A stretch of DNA of 64,000 bases from Yoonia maritima (GTDB lineage Bacteria > Pseudomonadota > Alphaproteobacteria > Rhodobacterales > Rhodobacteraceae), in NCBI RefSeq assembly GCF_003003285.1, contig NZ_PVTP01000011.1, positions 79,796 through 143,795 of the forward strand, written 5' to 3'. Below are positions 46,978 through 56,428 of the stretch, piece after piece. The position numbers and the translations under genes are program-made. The notes below the pieces were generated by a model. It worked only from the letters and a program-made list of their open reading frames with translations, was not told the origin of the DNA and did not search any database. How positions within the stretch are numbered: the stretch's first letter is position 1; each line of letters opens with the position of its first letter.

Positions 46978-48066
46978 ATGCAAATCACAAAAACCAAACT
47001 TGCCGCGGCAGCCACTATCGCGGTTTTGGTCCCCACTGCCTTTTCAGTTTTTGCGCAAGGAGGCGGTCCAGCAGGTGAAACGGTTGCATTTGAAATGGCC
47101 GAAGCCATTGATGTATCTGAGATTGATGCGACTACCGAAAATATTGTTGCGACTGCAAACGCGTTTTTGGACACACTTTCAGCTGCTCAGCGCGATGCTG
47201 TAATCTATGCCTTTGATGACAATGAGCAACGTGCGCGGTGGTCCAACTTTCCGACCAGCTTTGTGCCGCGCGGCGAGTTAATGCGTGGTGATTTGGATGA
47301 TGTGCAAAACGCGGCTCTTGATGCGTTACTTTCTGTGGTTCTCAGCGCTGACGGCGTGCGTAACGCGAATTTACAGATGGCGGCGGATGACACGCTTGTT
47401 GGCGGTGACGGTCCGCCTGCGGATTTTGGTAGCGCATATTACTATGTATCGTTTGTCGGCACGCCGGCAACAGATGCGCCTTGGTTGTTCCAGTTTGGTG
47501 GTCACCACCTAGCGATAAATGCGACCTTTGTTGGTGCGCAGGCTTCGTTTTCGCCAATGTTGACAGGTGGTCAGCCACTCACTGTCGAATATGAGGGCGA
47601 AAGCGTTTATATCACCCAAGAAGAAGTTACAGCGGCACTTGCGTTTCTTGATACTTTGGATATCGATCAAAAGGCAGTCGCAGTGCGTGGTTCGTCGCCA
47701 GTTGAGTTATTGCTTGGACCGGGGGCCTATGGCACCACAGTCGCCCCAGAGGGTATTCGCGGATCTGATCTGACTGATGTGCAAAAAGAGGCGCTGTTAG
47801 ATTTGGTTGCAGTTCGTATTGGTCAGTTCAACGCACGTGATTTTAACGCGAAAATGGAAACTGTGCGTGCAGATATCGACGACACTTATTTTGGCTGGTG
47901 GGGATCTGTAGATACATTTGGCGACGCTTACTTTCGGGTGACTGGTCCTGAAATCGTATTGGAATATGCACCTCAAGGTTTGGGCGGCGATCTGACGGAA
48001 CATACGCACAATATGTATCGTGATCCAACAAATGACTACGGGACTGCTTGGATTGCGAGCCAATAA
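46978..48066 (+). CDS. Secreted DUF3500 protein
   Basis: ATG 46978 gives 362 residues; the open frame from 46933 is unsupported. A signal peptide (QITKTKLAAAATIAVLVPTA) ends near FAQ. The mature part matches DUF3500: TLSAAQRDAVIYAFDDNEQRARWSNFP, then DAPWLFQFGGHHLAINATFVG and the C-terminal YFGWWGSVDTFGDAYFRVTGPEIVLEYAP. Several members contain a conserved GHH pair (here in FGGHHLAIN) that could bind a metal, but no activity is established. It lies 3 bp before the EF-hand gene, so both are probably exported together. Confidence 0.85.
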   Translation: MQITKTKLAAAATIAVLVPTAFSVFAQGGGPAGETVAFEMAEAIDVSEIDATTENIVATANAFLDTLSAAQRDAVIYAFDDNEQRARWSNFPTSFVPRGELMRGDLDDVQNAALDALLSVVLSADGVRNANLQMAADDTLVGGDGPPADFGSAYYYVSFVGTPATDAPWLFQFGGHHLAINATFVGAQASFSPMLTGGQPLTVEYEGESVYITQEEVTAALAFLDTLDIDQKAVAVRGSSPVELLLGPGAYGTTVAPEGIRGSDLTDVQKEALLDLVAVRIGQFNARDFNAKMETVRADIDDTYFGWWGSVDTFGDAYFRVTGPEIVLEYAPQGLGGDLTEHTHNMYRDPTNDYGTAWIASQ

Positions 48067-48069
48067 CCG

Positions 48070-48603
48070 ATGCGTCATTTATTCGTATTGTTGATGCTTG
48101 CCGCACCTATCGGTGCGGGGGCCCATCCTCATGCTGATGTTCAGCAACAAGTTCTGATTTCGATTGGCCGTACCGAAGCCGTATTGACGTACCTCGTTGT
48201 CCCTTCAACGGAAGATGGCGGACATATGTTCGATCATATGGACACCGATGGCGATGGAACACTAGTTGCAGCTGAACAGGATGCATTCGTCAGCATGTTA
48301 CTGGATCAGACCGATTTGGTAATCGACGGTACGCGCGTCAATTTGGAACGCAACAGCGTTGAAATCCCAGAACGTAGTGAAATGAAACTGGGTACTGGTT
48401 TGATCACTGTGATGGCAAGCACGCCACTAGTGCTTGGAGCTGAGGTGGAACATCGTGTTTCGCTGGACGTTCGATATGATAGTTTTGTCGACGGCTGGTA
48501 CCTTCAACCGTTTTATTTTTCCGACATCACCGAAGGTGGCAGCCTGCCAGTTTTGAACCGTCCCGACGGTTCCACGATTGAACTGCTGGTTTCAGCACAG
48601 TGA
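48070..48603 (+). CDS. Small secreted protein with an EF-hand-like loop
   Basis: 177 residues with a signal peptide (MRHLFVLLMLAAPIGAGAHP). A single EF-hand-like calcium loop reads DTDGDGTLVAAEQ, with aspartates at 1, 3 and 5 and a glutamate at 12. The rest is beta-rich (VEHRVSLDVRYDSFVDGWYLQPFYF) and resembles small periplasmic partners of DUF3500 proteins. I do not recognise a named family. It starts 3 bp after the DUF3500 stop and shares its export route. Confidence 0.7.
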   Translation: MRHLFVLLMLAAPIGAGAHPHADVQQQVLISIGRTEAVLTYLVVPSTEDGGHMFDHMDTDGDGTLVAAEQDAFVSMLLDQTDLVIDGTRVNLERNSVEIPERSEMKLGTGLITVMASTPLVLGAEVEHRVSLDVRYDSFVDGWYLQPFYFSDITEGGSLPVLNRPDGSTIELLVSAQ

Positions 48604-48680
48604 TTGTATGAAATCGTACCGATACAATATAAGTTCTTGGCTGGATTGACGTTTCCTATCGGTTGGGCAAACGTCACAGC

Positions 48681-49541
48681 ATGGATATCAAAGCAATTCT
48701 TATGGGTCTCGCCTTTGCGGCGATGTGGTCTTCGGCGTTCACTTCTGCCCGTGTAATTGTTGAATATGCACCGCCGTTGACAGCCTTGGCTTTGCGATTT
48801 CTTGTATCTGGATTGCTGGGTATCTTGATCGCACTCGCGATTGGGCAAACTGCCCGGCTTAGCTGCCGTCAATGGTTGGGTGTGCTTGTCTTTGGGCTTT
48901 GTCAGAATGCGCTTTATCTTGGCATGAACTTTGTTGCGATGCAGACGGTACCTGCGTCGCTAGCGGCAATTATCGCGTCTACCATGCCATTGTTGGTTGC
49001 GTTTGTGGGTTGGGTCATCTTTGGCAACAAGGTAAAGCCGCTTGGTCTTATGGGGTTGATCGCTGGCGTGATTGGCGTTGCCTTGATCATGGGCGCAAGG
49101 CTGCAAGGTGGCGTCGACATGTTTGGCCTAATCCTATGCGTGATCGGTGTTGTTTCTTTGACGATAGCTACACTTGCTGTTCTAGGCGCGTCATCGGGCG
49201 GTAATGTATTGATGATCGTCGGACTGCAAATGCTGGTCGGCGCAACTATCCTTGCGGTTCCTGCCGTCATATTGGAAGACTGGGTCGTTACGTGGAATTG
49301 GCAGTTGATCGTTGCTTTTCTTTATACAACGTTGGTTCCTGGCCTTGCCGCGACTTGGGTTTGGTTCATGTTGGTCGGGCGGATTGGTGCGGTAAAAGCC
49401 TCAACCTTCCACTTCCTCAACCCGTTTTTAGGCGTGGCTATCGCGGCCGCCCTTTTGGGCGAAACCATCGGATGGCTGGACGTAATCGGCGTCGCAATTA
49501 TTGCAGGCGGTATTTTAGCGGTGCAGTTGTCAAAGCAATAG
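48681..49541 (+). CDS. EamA/DMT-family permease
   Basis: ATG 48681 gives 286 residues; the frame can extend to a TTG at 48663. About ten helices in two EamA repeats: IKAILMGLAFAAMWSSAFTSA opens repeat 1, and LVPGLAATWVWFMLVGRIGA with FHFLNPFLGVAIAAALLGE closes repeat 2. It differs in sequence from the permease after mutS. The substrate is unknown. It converges on aroC, leaving four bases between the stop codons. Confidence 0.9.
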   Translation: MDIKAILMGLAFAAMWSSAFTSARVIVEYAPPLTALALRFLVSGLLGILIALAIGQTARLSCRQWLGVLVFGLCQNALYLGMNFVAMQTVPASLAAIIASTMPLLVAFVGWVIFGNKVKPLGLMGLIAGVIGVALIMGARLQGGVDMFGLILCVIGVVSLTIATLAVLGASSGGNVLMIVGLQMLVGATILAVPAVILEDWVVTWNWQLIVAFLYTTLVPGLAATWVWFMLVGRIGAVKASTFHFLNPFLGVAIAAALLGETIGWLDVIGVAIIAGGILAVQLSKQ

Positions 49542-49545
49542 GTGC

Positions 49546-50649
49546 TTAACCAATTTTGCCGCGGACGCCGCCGGTTTGGCCGCGGTCTAGCAACAGGTGG
49601 TCAAGTATCACGCATGCCATCATCGCCTCACCGACTGGAACGGCGCGGATGCCGACACATGGGTCGTGGCGGCCTTTGGTGATGACTTCCATCGGTGATC
49701 CATCCATGCGTATTGATTTGCGCGGCGATAGGATGGATGAGGTCGGTTTTACGGCAAAGCGCACGACGATATCCTGCCCTGTACTGATCCCGCCAAGGAT
49801 ACCACCCGCGTGGTTGGAACTGTATTCAGGGCCGTTTGGACCCATGAAAATTTCGTCAGCATTTTCGCGACCAGTAAGCGCCGCTGCGGCCATACCTTCA
49901 CCGATTTCGACGCCTTTAACGGCGTTGATCGACATCATTGCAGCAGACAAATCAGTATCTAACTTAGCATAAACTGGTGCGCCGATGCCTGCGGGTACGC
50001 CACGGGCGACGACTTCGATAATTGCACCGACAGAGTTGTGATCGTCTTTGCGCAGCCACGCGAGATAGTCGTTCCATTCGGCTGCGGCATCTGCGTCTGG
50101 GCAGAAGAAATCGTTTTGATCAATCTGATCCCAATCGACCTTTGATCTGTCGATCTGTTTAGCACCCATCTGGGTCATGTAGCCTTTGATTTGAACATTT
50201 GGCGCTATCGCTTTGATCGCTTCGCGTGCAACCCCGCCAGCTGCAACGCGGGCAGCTGTTTCACGTGCAGAAGACCGTCCACCACCGCGATAATCACGGA
50301 TGCCGTATTTCTGGTGATAGGTGATGTCAGCGTGACCGGGACGGAAGGTGTTGGCGATGTCGCCGTAGTCTTTTGAACGCTGGTCGGTGTTGCGGATCAT
50401 GAGCTGAATGGGTGTGCCTGTCGATTTGCCTTCGAACACGCCAGATAGGATTTCGACCGCGTCGGGTTCGTTCCGCTGGGTCGTGTTCTTGTTCAGACCG
50501 GGGCGGCGTTTATCCAGCCATTGCTGAAGCATTGCCGCGTCAATTGGAACGCCGGGGGGGCATCCATCGACCGTTGCACCCAATGCGGGCCCGTGGCTTT
50601 CGCCCCAAGTTGTGAACCGAAATAGATGACCGAAACTGTTGATCGACAT
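49546..50649 (-). CDS. aroC: Chorismate synthase
   Basis: 367 residues. Signatures are [63 protein letters not shown] and [29 protein letters not shown], which together bind FMN and EPSP. It forms chorismate with loss of phosphate, the branch-point product for aromatic compounds. It stands alone here, divergent from the symporter gene. A partial parS-like half site at 50257-50267 is simply part of the conserved SSARETA coding region. Confidence 0.98.
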   Translation of the reverse strand: MSINSFGHLFRFTTWGESHGPALGATVDGCPPGVPIDAAMLQQWLDKRRPGLNKNTTQRNEPDAVEILSGVFEGKSTGTPIQLMIRNTDQRSKDYGDIANTFRPGHADITYHQKYGIRDYRGGGRSSARETAARVAAGGVAREAIKAIAPNVQIKGYMTQMGAKQIDRSKVDWDQIDQNDFFCPDADAAAEWNDYLAWLRKDDHNSVGAIIEVVARGVPAGIGAPVYAKLDTDLSAAMMSINAVKGVEIGEGMAAAALTGRENADEIFMGPNGPEYSSNHAGGILGGISTGQDIVVRFAVKPTSSILSPRKSIRMDGSPMEVITKGRHDPCVGIRAVPVGEAMMACVILDHLLLDRGQTGGVRGKIG

Positions 50650-50783
50650 ATGCGCGCCTCTTTGATTGCAACCCGGTTACAGGAAGGCCCGCGTTTGTTC
50701 AATCTTGGTCAGCATCACCACTGAATTTTGAGAAATTGTAAAACTGTGCCAATCTCAACCTTAGGAATAATGGGGAGTTAAAA

Positions 50784-52106
50784 ATGACAACTGATACGCA
50801 TGGCGGCCACGGTATGTCGCTAACCATGAAGATCATGATCGCGATGGGCGCAGGGATCGTGGTTGGTGTAATCTTTAACCAAATCAACAACAACTTTATC
50901 AATACGCAGATCGTTGCCGGCCTGTTTGGCATGATTGGCAAGATGTTCGTGAACGCCCTAAAAATGCTGGTCGTTCCATTGGTGTTTTTCTCGCTTTTGG
51001 GTGGGGTTACTGGCATCGGTGATGTTCGTGTCTTGGGCCGTGTTGGCACCAAGTCGTTCTTTCTATACCTCGCGACGACTGCGCTTGCGATTACCATCGC
51101 CATTGCGCTGGCGTCATTGATTGGCCCCGGTAAGGGCTTTGATATGCAAGGCATTGATACGTCTGGCGTGACCGGGCGCGAGGCCCCGACGGTATGGAGC
51201 GTCTTTGCGAATATCGTACCGACCAACCCAATTGCTGCCTTTGCCAATGGCGAAATGCTGCAGGTGATCTTTTATACTGTCGTTCTGGGCGTCGCCGTTT
51301 TGATGCTTGGTGCGAAATCTGAAGGTTTCATCGCTGCGTGTAGCTATATGAATGACCTGATGATGAAGGTCGTCGCGATCGTTATGCATTTTGCGCCTTA
51401 TGGTGTTTTTTGTCTGATCGCTAAGACATTCGCTGAACAAGGCATCGGGCTTTTCCTGCCCGTTATGGCCTATGTCATCACGCTGGTTGCTGCACTGTTC
51501 ATTCACCTGTTCATCACGCTACCAACGATGCTGAAAGTGTTAGCCGGGCTGAACCCGTTAACGTTTATGCGCAAGATGCGTCCGGCGCAGATTTTCGCGT
51601 TTTCAACCGCGAGCTCGAACGCGACTATCCCAGTGACTTACCGTTCCGTTACCGAACGTGTGGGGGTGGATAAATCTATCGCGTCGTTTTGTATCCCGTT
51701 TGGCGCAACGATCAACATGGACGGGACCGCGATCATGCAGGGGGTCGCCACGGTCTTCTTGGCCAATGTCTATGCCATTGATCTGGGCCTAGGTGGTTAT
51801 CTGACTGTGATCGGCATGGCCGTGTTGGCATCTATCGGTACAGCGGGCGTGCCCGGTGTTGGGCTGGTTATGCTGACGATGGTGCTTAGCCAAGTTGGTC
51901 TGCCTATCGAAGGTATTGCGATCATCCTAGGTGTCGATCGTCTGATGGATATGATCCGTACGGCCGTGAATATCACTGGCGATGCGGTAGTCACGTCTAT
52001 CGTTGCCAAGGGCGAAGGCAAAATCGACCTTGATGTCTTCAACGACCCAGATGCGGGTATCGTTGATGACGATGAAGTTGAAATGCCGCATGACCATGTG
52101 GCCTGA
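50784..52106 (+). CDS. Dicarboxylate/amino-acid:cation symporter (DAACS family)
   Basis: 440 residues with the DAACS architecture of eight helices and two re-entrant loops. Typical segments are MFVNALKMLVVPLVFFSLLGG, the serine-rich hairpin FAFSTASSNATIPVT, FCIPFGATINMDGTAIMQG and GVPGVGLVMLTMVLSQVGLP. The NMDGTA stretch binds sodium and substrate. It likely imports C4-dicarboxylates, aspartate or glutamate; which one cannot be told from sequence. A terminator follows 21 bases after the stop. Confidence 0.92.
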   Translation: MTTDTHGGHGMSLTMKIMIAMGAGIVVGVIFNQINNNFINTQIVAGLFGMIGKMFVNALKMLVVPLVFFSLLGGVTGIGDVRVLGRVGTKSFFLYLATTALAITIAIALASLIGPGKGFDMQGIDTSGVTGREAPTVWSVFANIVPTNPIAAFANGEMLQVIFYTVVLGVAVLMLGAKSEGFIAACSYMNDLMMKVVAIVMHFAPYGVFCLIAKTFAEQGIGLFLPVMAYVITLVAALFIHLFITLPTMLKVLAGLNPLTFMRKMRPAQIFAFSTASSNATIPVTYRSVTERVGVDKSIASFCIPFGATINMDGTAIMQGVATVFLANVYAIDLGLGGYLTVIGMAVLASIGTAGVPGVGLVMLTMVLSQVGLPIEGIAIILGVDRLMDMIRTAVNITGDAVVTSIVAKGEGKIDLDVFNDPDAGIVDDDEVEMPHDHVA

Positions 52107-52127
52107 TTGATAAACGTTTACGACGGG

Positions 52128-52155
52128 GGGCCGCAGCAAAATCTGCGGCCCTTTT
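52128..52155 (+). terminator. Rho-independent terminator of the symporter gene
   Basis: A perfect 9-bp stem GGGCCGCAG / CTGCGGCCC with a six-base loop, followed by TTTT. It separates the symporter from the thiamine riboswitch 31 bases later. Confidence 0.92.
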
Positions 52156-52185
52156 CATTTGCCCGGCCAGCGCGTATTCAACACG

Positions 52186-52267
52186 TACCTCGGGGGGCCA
52201 GAAATGGCTGAGATGCGTAAGCGGACCCGTTGAACCTGAACCGGTTAAGACCGGCGGAGGGAAGGTA
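52186..52267 (+). ncRNA. TPP riboswitch (THI element)
   Basis: The conserved THI core is present: GGCTGAGATGCG, then ACCCGTTGAACCTGAACCGG and GGCGGAGGGAAGG. P1 is closed by UACCU pairing with AGGUA. It binds thiamine pyrophosphate and controls the thiBPQ operon. Downstream, 52281-52290 (ATCCCCCAAT) can pair with 52302-52312, which contains the thiB ribosome site, suggesting control of translation initiation. Confidence 0.95.
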
Positions 52268-52280
52268 TGGCAATCGCGCT

Positions 52281-52312
52281 ATCCCCCAATCCGCCCGTCG
52301 CATTTGGAGGAT
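52281..52312 (+). promoter_or_regulatory. Putative expression platform: hairpin over the thiB ribosome site
   Basis: ATCCCCCAAT and ATTTGGAGGAT can form a stem with one mismatch and one bulged base, the loop being 52291-52301. It hides the GGAGG that precedes the thiB ATG, so TPP binding could block translation. This is inferred from pairing only; the alternative antiterminating fold was not worked out. Confidence 0.55.
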
Positions 52313-52315
52313 ACG

Positions 52316-53305
52316 ATGCAAAAACCGATCTATCTGCCAGTTGTCGCGGGACTTGCCCTTTGTGCCACAGGCGCAATGGCCGAGACCCCGGTACTGCAAG
52401 TTTTGACATACGATAGCTTCGTCAGCGAATGGGGCCCCGGCCCCGCAATTGAGGCCGCGTTCGAGGCCGAGTGTGCCTGCGATCTGGAATTTGTCGGCAG
52501 CAGCGATGGTGCTGCCTTGCTGGCCCGTCTTCAGTTAGAAGGCCCACGTACCGAATTTGATGTGGTGTTGGGATTGGATACCAACCTGACCGCAGCCGCC
52601 CGTGAAACGGGCCTGTTTGCACCGCACGGTGTGACCGCTGATCTGGATTTGCCGATTGCGTGGACTGATCCTGATTTCTTACCATTTGACTGGGGCTATT
52701 TTGCCTTTGTCGGGAATGCGGATGATACCGTAGCGACGTCGATCCGTGATCTGGCTGACAGTGACCTAAAGATCGTTATCCAAGACCCGCGTTCATCAAC
52801 GCCCGGCTTGGGTCTGCTGATGTGGGTCAAAGATGCCTACCCGGGCGAAGCCGCAGATTTGTGGGCCGCTTTGGCCGACAACATCGTCACCGTCACCCCC
52901 GGTTGGTCCGAAGCTTACGGTATGTTCCTAGATGGCGAAGCTGATGCGGTTCTGTCTTACACAACGTCGCCTGCATACCACTTGATTGCCGAAGAAGACG
53001 CCAGCAAAGTTGCTTGGTCGTTCGACGAAGGTCACTACATGCAGGTCGAAGTAGCGGGCAAAGTCGCTGGCACTGATCAGTCAGAACTGGCGGACCAGTT
53101 CATGGCATTCATTGTGTCCGAAGGGTTCCAATCTGTCATTCCGACAACGAACTGGATGTACCCGGCTGTGACCCCAGAAGCAGGATTGCCCGAAGGGTTT
53201 GAAACGCTGATGACCCCAACGGCTTCATTGTTGAAATCACCCGAGGATGCAGCAGCGATCCGGGATGAAGCATTGGAAGAATGGCGCAACGCGCTTTCAC
53301 AATAA
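52316..53305 (+). CDS. thiB: Thiamine ABC transporter substrate-binding protein
   Basis: ATG 52316 behind GGAGG gives 329 residues with a signal peptide (MQKPIYLPVVAGLALCATGA ... MAE). The mature protein shows the ThiB pattern LTYDSFVSEWGPGPAIEAAFEAEC, then FDVVLGLDTNLTAAARETGLF, SSTPGLGLLMWVKDAYPG and VLSYTTSPAYH. It captures thiamine and its phosphates in the periplasm. The TPP riboswitch upstream confirms the role. Its end overlaps thiP by 25 bases. Confidence 0.96.
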   Translation: MQKPIYLPVVAGLALCATGAMAETPVLQVLTYDSFVSEWGPGPAIEAAFEAECACDLEFVGSSDGAALLARLQLEGPRTEFDVVLGLDTNLTAAARETGLFAPHGVTADLDLPIAWTDPDFLPFDWGYFAFVGNADDTVATSIRDLADSDLKIVIQDPRSSTPGLGLLMWVKDAYPGEAADLWAALADNIVTVTPGWSEAYGMFLDGEADAVLSYTTSPAYHLIAEEDASKVAWSFDEGHYMQVEVAGKVAGTDQSELADQFMAFIVSEGFQSVIPTTNWMYPAVTPEAGLPEGFETLMTPTASLLKSPEDAAAIRDEALEEWRNALSQ

Positions 53306-54810
53306 GTCCACGCTGGCCCGGCGCCCTATCTGGGGCGCTGGTACTGGTGTTGACGCTTGGGACGCTTGCAGCGGTTGCGCTGCGGGCGGACTGGGCAAGC
53401 GGGCTTAGTCCTGCTGATTGGGCGGCGATCCGGTTTACGGTGACCCAAGCCTTTGTATCCGCATTTATTAGCGTTCTATGCGCCATCCCCGTTGCGCGTG
53501 CCTTGGCCCGGCGACGGTTTCGCGGCCGTCAGGCGTTAATCACGCTGTTGGGCGCACCGTTCTTGTTGCCCGTTATCGTCGCGATCGTTGGGTTGCTTGC
53601 CGTCTTCGGTCGCGGGGGCATTGTGAACGTCTTTCTAGGGGTTCTAGGTTTCGACCCCATATCCATTTACGGATTTCATGGTGTCGTTCTTGCGCATGTT
53701 TTCTTTAATCTGCCGCTTGCCGTGCGGTTCATTTTACAGGGCTGGCTTGCGATCCCAGCTGAGAGGTTCCGCCTAGCCGCAAGTCTGGGTGCACCAGTGG
53801 GCCGCTTGCTCGAGATACCAATGCTGCGGGCAATCGTCCCAAGCACGTTCTTGGTGATCTTTCTGATTTGTCTGACCAGCTTTGCGGTCGCGCTAACGCT
53901 AGGTGGTGGTCCGAAAAGCACCACAGTTGAATTGGCGATTTATCAGGCGTTGCGTTTTGATTTCGACCTAGGGCGTGCGGCGTTGTTGGCGTGCATCCAA
54001 TTTGGGCTGTGCGTTGTCGCTGCGGTCTTTGCGTGGCGCGTCACTGGTACCGATGCGATGGGCGCAGGTTTTGACCGCGTGGTCGCGCGTTGGGATTTGA
54101 AACGGCCGTTGCTGGACTATGTCGTTATCAGTGCGGCAGCGCCGTTCTTGTTAGTTCCATTGGGCATGGTCGTTCTTCGCGGGCTACCCGGGCTGTTGTT
54201 GATGCCGGGTACGGTTTGGATTGCTGCCCTACGATCTATCCTTGTTGCGATTGGCTCGGCGACCTTGTGTTGTGCGATGTCTGTCGCGCTCGGCCTTTGG
54301 GGTGGACGCGCTGTCGCAGTGATCGGGGTGCTGCCATTGGCCGCGTCGGGGTTGGTTGTGGGGACAGGGGCGTTCCTGATCGTCTATCCGTTCGTGAGCC
54401 CCAGCGATGTTGCCTTGATTGTAACCATGCTGGTGAATGCGACGCTTGCCCTACCCTTTGTATTACGCGCAATTGGCCCTGCGATTGCGGCGGTTCAAGA
54501 CGATTTCGGGCGCTTGGGGGCGTCTGTCGGGCTGTCAGGTTGGTCGTGGTTACGTATCGTTGTCTTACCGCGCATTCGCCGTCCCTTGGGTTTCGGTGCC
54601 GGGCTATCAGCGGCTTTGTCGATGGGTGATTTAGGCGTAATCACATTGTTCGCTGGCAAGTCCGAAGAAACCCTGCCCCTCGCGATGTATCGTTTGATGG
54701 GGGCCTATCGTGTGGACGCAGCAGCAGGTGCTGCACTGCTATTGCTGGCGTTAAGCCTGCTGATATTTTGGATTTGTGACCAAGGAGGCCGCAGCGATGT
54801 TGATCTGTGA
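53281..54810 (+). CDS. thiP: Thiamine ABC transporter permease
   Basis: 509 residues with about twelve helices and two BPD-type permease domains in one chain, the ThiP layout. EAA-type coupling loops appear as FRLAASLGAPVGRLLEIPMLRAIVP in the first half and FGRLGASVGLSGWSWLRIVVLPRIRRP in the second. It forms the thiamine channel with ThiQ. The start lies 25 bases inside thiB, and the gene overlaps thiQ by 14 bases. Confidence 0.95.
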   Translation: MAQRAFTISPRWPGALSGALVLVLTLGTLAAVALRADWASGLSPADWAAIRFTVTQAFVSAFISVLCAIPVARALARRRFRGRQALITLLGAPFLLPVIVAIVGLLAVFGRGGIVNVFLGVLGFDPISIYGFHGVVLAHVFFNLPLAVRFILQGWLAIPAERFRLAASLGAPVGRLLEIPMLRAIVPSTFLVIFLICLTSFAVALTLGGGPKSTTVELAIYQALRFDFDLGRAALLACIQFGLCVVAAVFAWRVTGTDAMGAGFDRVVARWDLKRPLLDYVVISAAAPFLLVPLGMVVLRGLPGLLLMPGTVWIAALRSILVAIGSATLCCAMSVALGLWGGRAVAVIGVLPLAASGLVVGTGAFLIVYPFVSPSDVALIVTMLVNATLALPFVLRAIGPAIAAVQDDFGRLGASVGLSGWSWLRIVVLPRIRRPLGFGAGLSAALSMGDLGVITLFAGKSEETLPLAMYRLMGAYRVDAAAGAALLLLALSLLIFWICDQGGRSDVDL

Positions 54811-55489
54811 TGGGCTAGAACTGCGGCAGGATGACTTTGAATTACGCGCGGATTTACAGTTTGTTGTTGGTAAAGTCACAGGGCTGATTGGCCCATCGGG
54901 GGCAGGCAAGTCGACGTTTCTTTCTGCGATTGCTGGCTTTTTTGTACCGGTTTCCGGTCGGGTTCTTTGGGACGATATGGAATTGACCCGACTGTCCCCT
55001 TCTGATCGGCCTGTCAGTATGTTGTTTCAGGATAACAATCTGTTTCCGCACCTTACGGTCGCGCAAAATGTTGGGTTGGGGCTGCGTCCTAGTCTGCGGT
55101 TGTCATCGACCGAGGCGGGTCGAGTTGAAGACGTCTTGGAAAGTGTTGGGCTGGCCGGTTTTGGTGGGCGAAAGCCAGCCGCGCTATCTGGTGGTCAACA
55201 AAGCCGCGCGGCGCTTGCCCGTGTGTTACTCGCTGATCGGCCCGTCGTTCTATTGGATGAACCCTTTGCGGCGCTTGGTCCGCGTTTGAAAGATGAGATG
55301 CTGGATTTGGTGAAAACGACGCTGGCAGATCAGGGCCGCACGGTGATTATGGTGACCCACGATCCTAACGACGCGAAACGCATCGCCGATGATGTCGCGA
55401 TTGTTGCGGATGGAACCGTTTCAATGCCTGTTGCGACTAACGTTTTGTTTGATGATCCGCCCCCGGCATTGGTTGCGTATCTTGGATAA
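54797..55489 (+). CDS. thiQ: Thiamine ABC transporter ATP-binding protein
   Basis: ATG 54797 follows AAGGAGG by eight bases and gives 230 residues; an upstream ATG-like start at 54776 lies further inside thiP. Walker A GPSGAGKSTFLSAIAG, Q loop MLFQDNNLFPHLTVAQNVGLG, signature LSGGQQSRAALARVLL, Walker B VVLLDEPFAALG and the H-loop histidine in VTHDPNDAKRIAD are all present. It powers import through ThiP. It is the last gene of the riboswitch-controlled operon. Confidence 0.96.
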   Translation: MLICDGLELRQDDFELRADLQFVVGKVTGLIGPSGAGKSTFLSAIAGFFVPVSGRVLWDDMELTRLSPSDRPVSMLFQDNNLFPHLTVAQNVGLGLRPSLRLSSTEAGRVEDVLESVGLAGFGGRKPAALSGGQQSRAALARVLLADRPVVLLDEPFAALGPRLKDEMLDLVKTTLADQGRTVIMVTHDPNDAKRIADDVAIVADGTVSMPVATNVLFDDPPPALVAYLG

Positions 55490-55521
55490 CATGGGTGGAC
55501 TAAAGTTCACCTTTGGTCACG

Positions 55522-55552
55522 AAAAAGGCCCACCAATTTGGCGGGCCTTTTC
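55522..55552. terminator. Bidirectional terminator between thiQ and petC
   Basis: GGCCCACC pairs with GGCGGGCC around a short loop with one mismatch. A-rich and T-rich flanks on both sides (AAAAA before, TTTT after) allow use in both directions. It lies 32 bases after thiQ and 20 bases after petC. Confidence 0.8.
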
Positions 55553-55572
55553 TAATTCGGTGACTGGATTGA

Positions 55573-56418
55573 TCAGTCTTTGTGTTTGTGTGGTGCCCAC
55601 AGACGTTTGTTTGTGAGGTACAGCAGTACTGACAGCATGATCAGCAGGATTACACCGGACAGGCCAGCTTGTTTACGCGCCATCATTTTAGGCTCGGCTG
55701 TCCACATCAGGAATGCAGCAACGTCTTGTGCCTCGTGGTGGAGTTCAGTCGAATGGCCGTCAGCGTATTCAACATCGTCACCCCAAAGCGGTGGCGCCAT
55801 GCCGATCCAGCTACCTGGAACTGTACGGTGACCGTGATCGTCAAGACATTCTTCGGGGTAACCACCGGGGGCGAAGGCAACGTTATAGTAACCGTCAAAG
55901 TCCTCTGGCGCACATTCAGGCGTTTCATGGTAACCAGACAGGATCGACGCGATGTATTCTGCGCCGCCCATGCCTTTGACCAGTTGGTTGATCCCAGAAC
56001 CCAATGGGCCGTGGAAGCCTGCACGAGATTTCGCCATCAACGACAGATCAGGTGCGCCAGCGCCAGTGACCGCAGGGAATTTATCCGCGGGTGTTGCTGC
56101 GCGATAGTCTTCGATGGATTCGTCGTAGACTTCGTAAAATTCTGCGTAAGCGCGCATCTGATCTTCAGGCAGCGCAGGGCCACCTTCGTCATGCAGTGTG
56201 CGGAATGCGACGAATTCTAGACCGTGACATGCTGAACAGACTTCGGTGTAGATTTGAAGGCCGCGCTGAAGCTGCATTTGGTCAAAGCTACCGAATGGGC
56301 CCTCGAATGAAAACGCAAAGTCTTCTATCTCGGTTTCTGCTTCGGCGGCGAACACTTGCCCTGATGTCAGGGCAAGCATTGTAGCGGCGGTAAGTGTGAG
56401 TTTACGGAACATATTCAT
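55573..56418 (-). CDS. petC: Ubiquinol-cytochrome c reductase cytochrome c1 subunit
   Basis: 281 residues with a signal peptide ([20 protein letters not shown]), the heme motif [10 protein letters not shown], and the ligand-side region [19 protein letters not shown] with the axial methionine. A single C-terminal anchor ([16 protein letters not shown]) ends in basic residues. It carries electrons from the Rieske protein to soluble cytochrome c. It closes the petABC operon and is followed by a shared terminator. Confidence 0.97.
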   Translation of the reverse strand: MNMFRKLTLTAATMLALTSGQVFAAEAETEIEDFAFSFEGPFGSFDQMQLQRGLQIYTEVCSACHGLEFVAFRTLHDEGGPALPEDQMRAYAEFYEVYDESIEDYRAATPADKFPAVTGAGAPDLSLMAKSRAGFHGPLGSGINQLVKGMGGAEYIASILSGYHETPECAPEDFDGYYNVAFAPGGYPEECLDDHGHRTVPGSWIGMAPPLWGDDVEYADGHSTELHHEAQDVAAFLMWTAEPKMMARKQAGLSGVILLIMLSVLLYLTNKRLWAPHKHKD

Positions 56419-56428
56419 TGGTCCTTTC

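Noticed and set aside
50257..50267. Possible third parS site (TGTTTCACGTG half)
   Set aside because: Only one half matches. The bases encode the conserved SSARETA region of chorismate synthase, so the similarity is a coincidence of coding.
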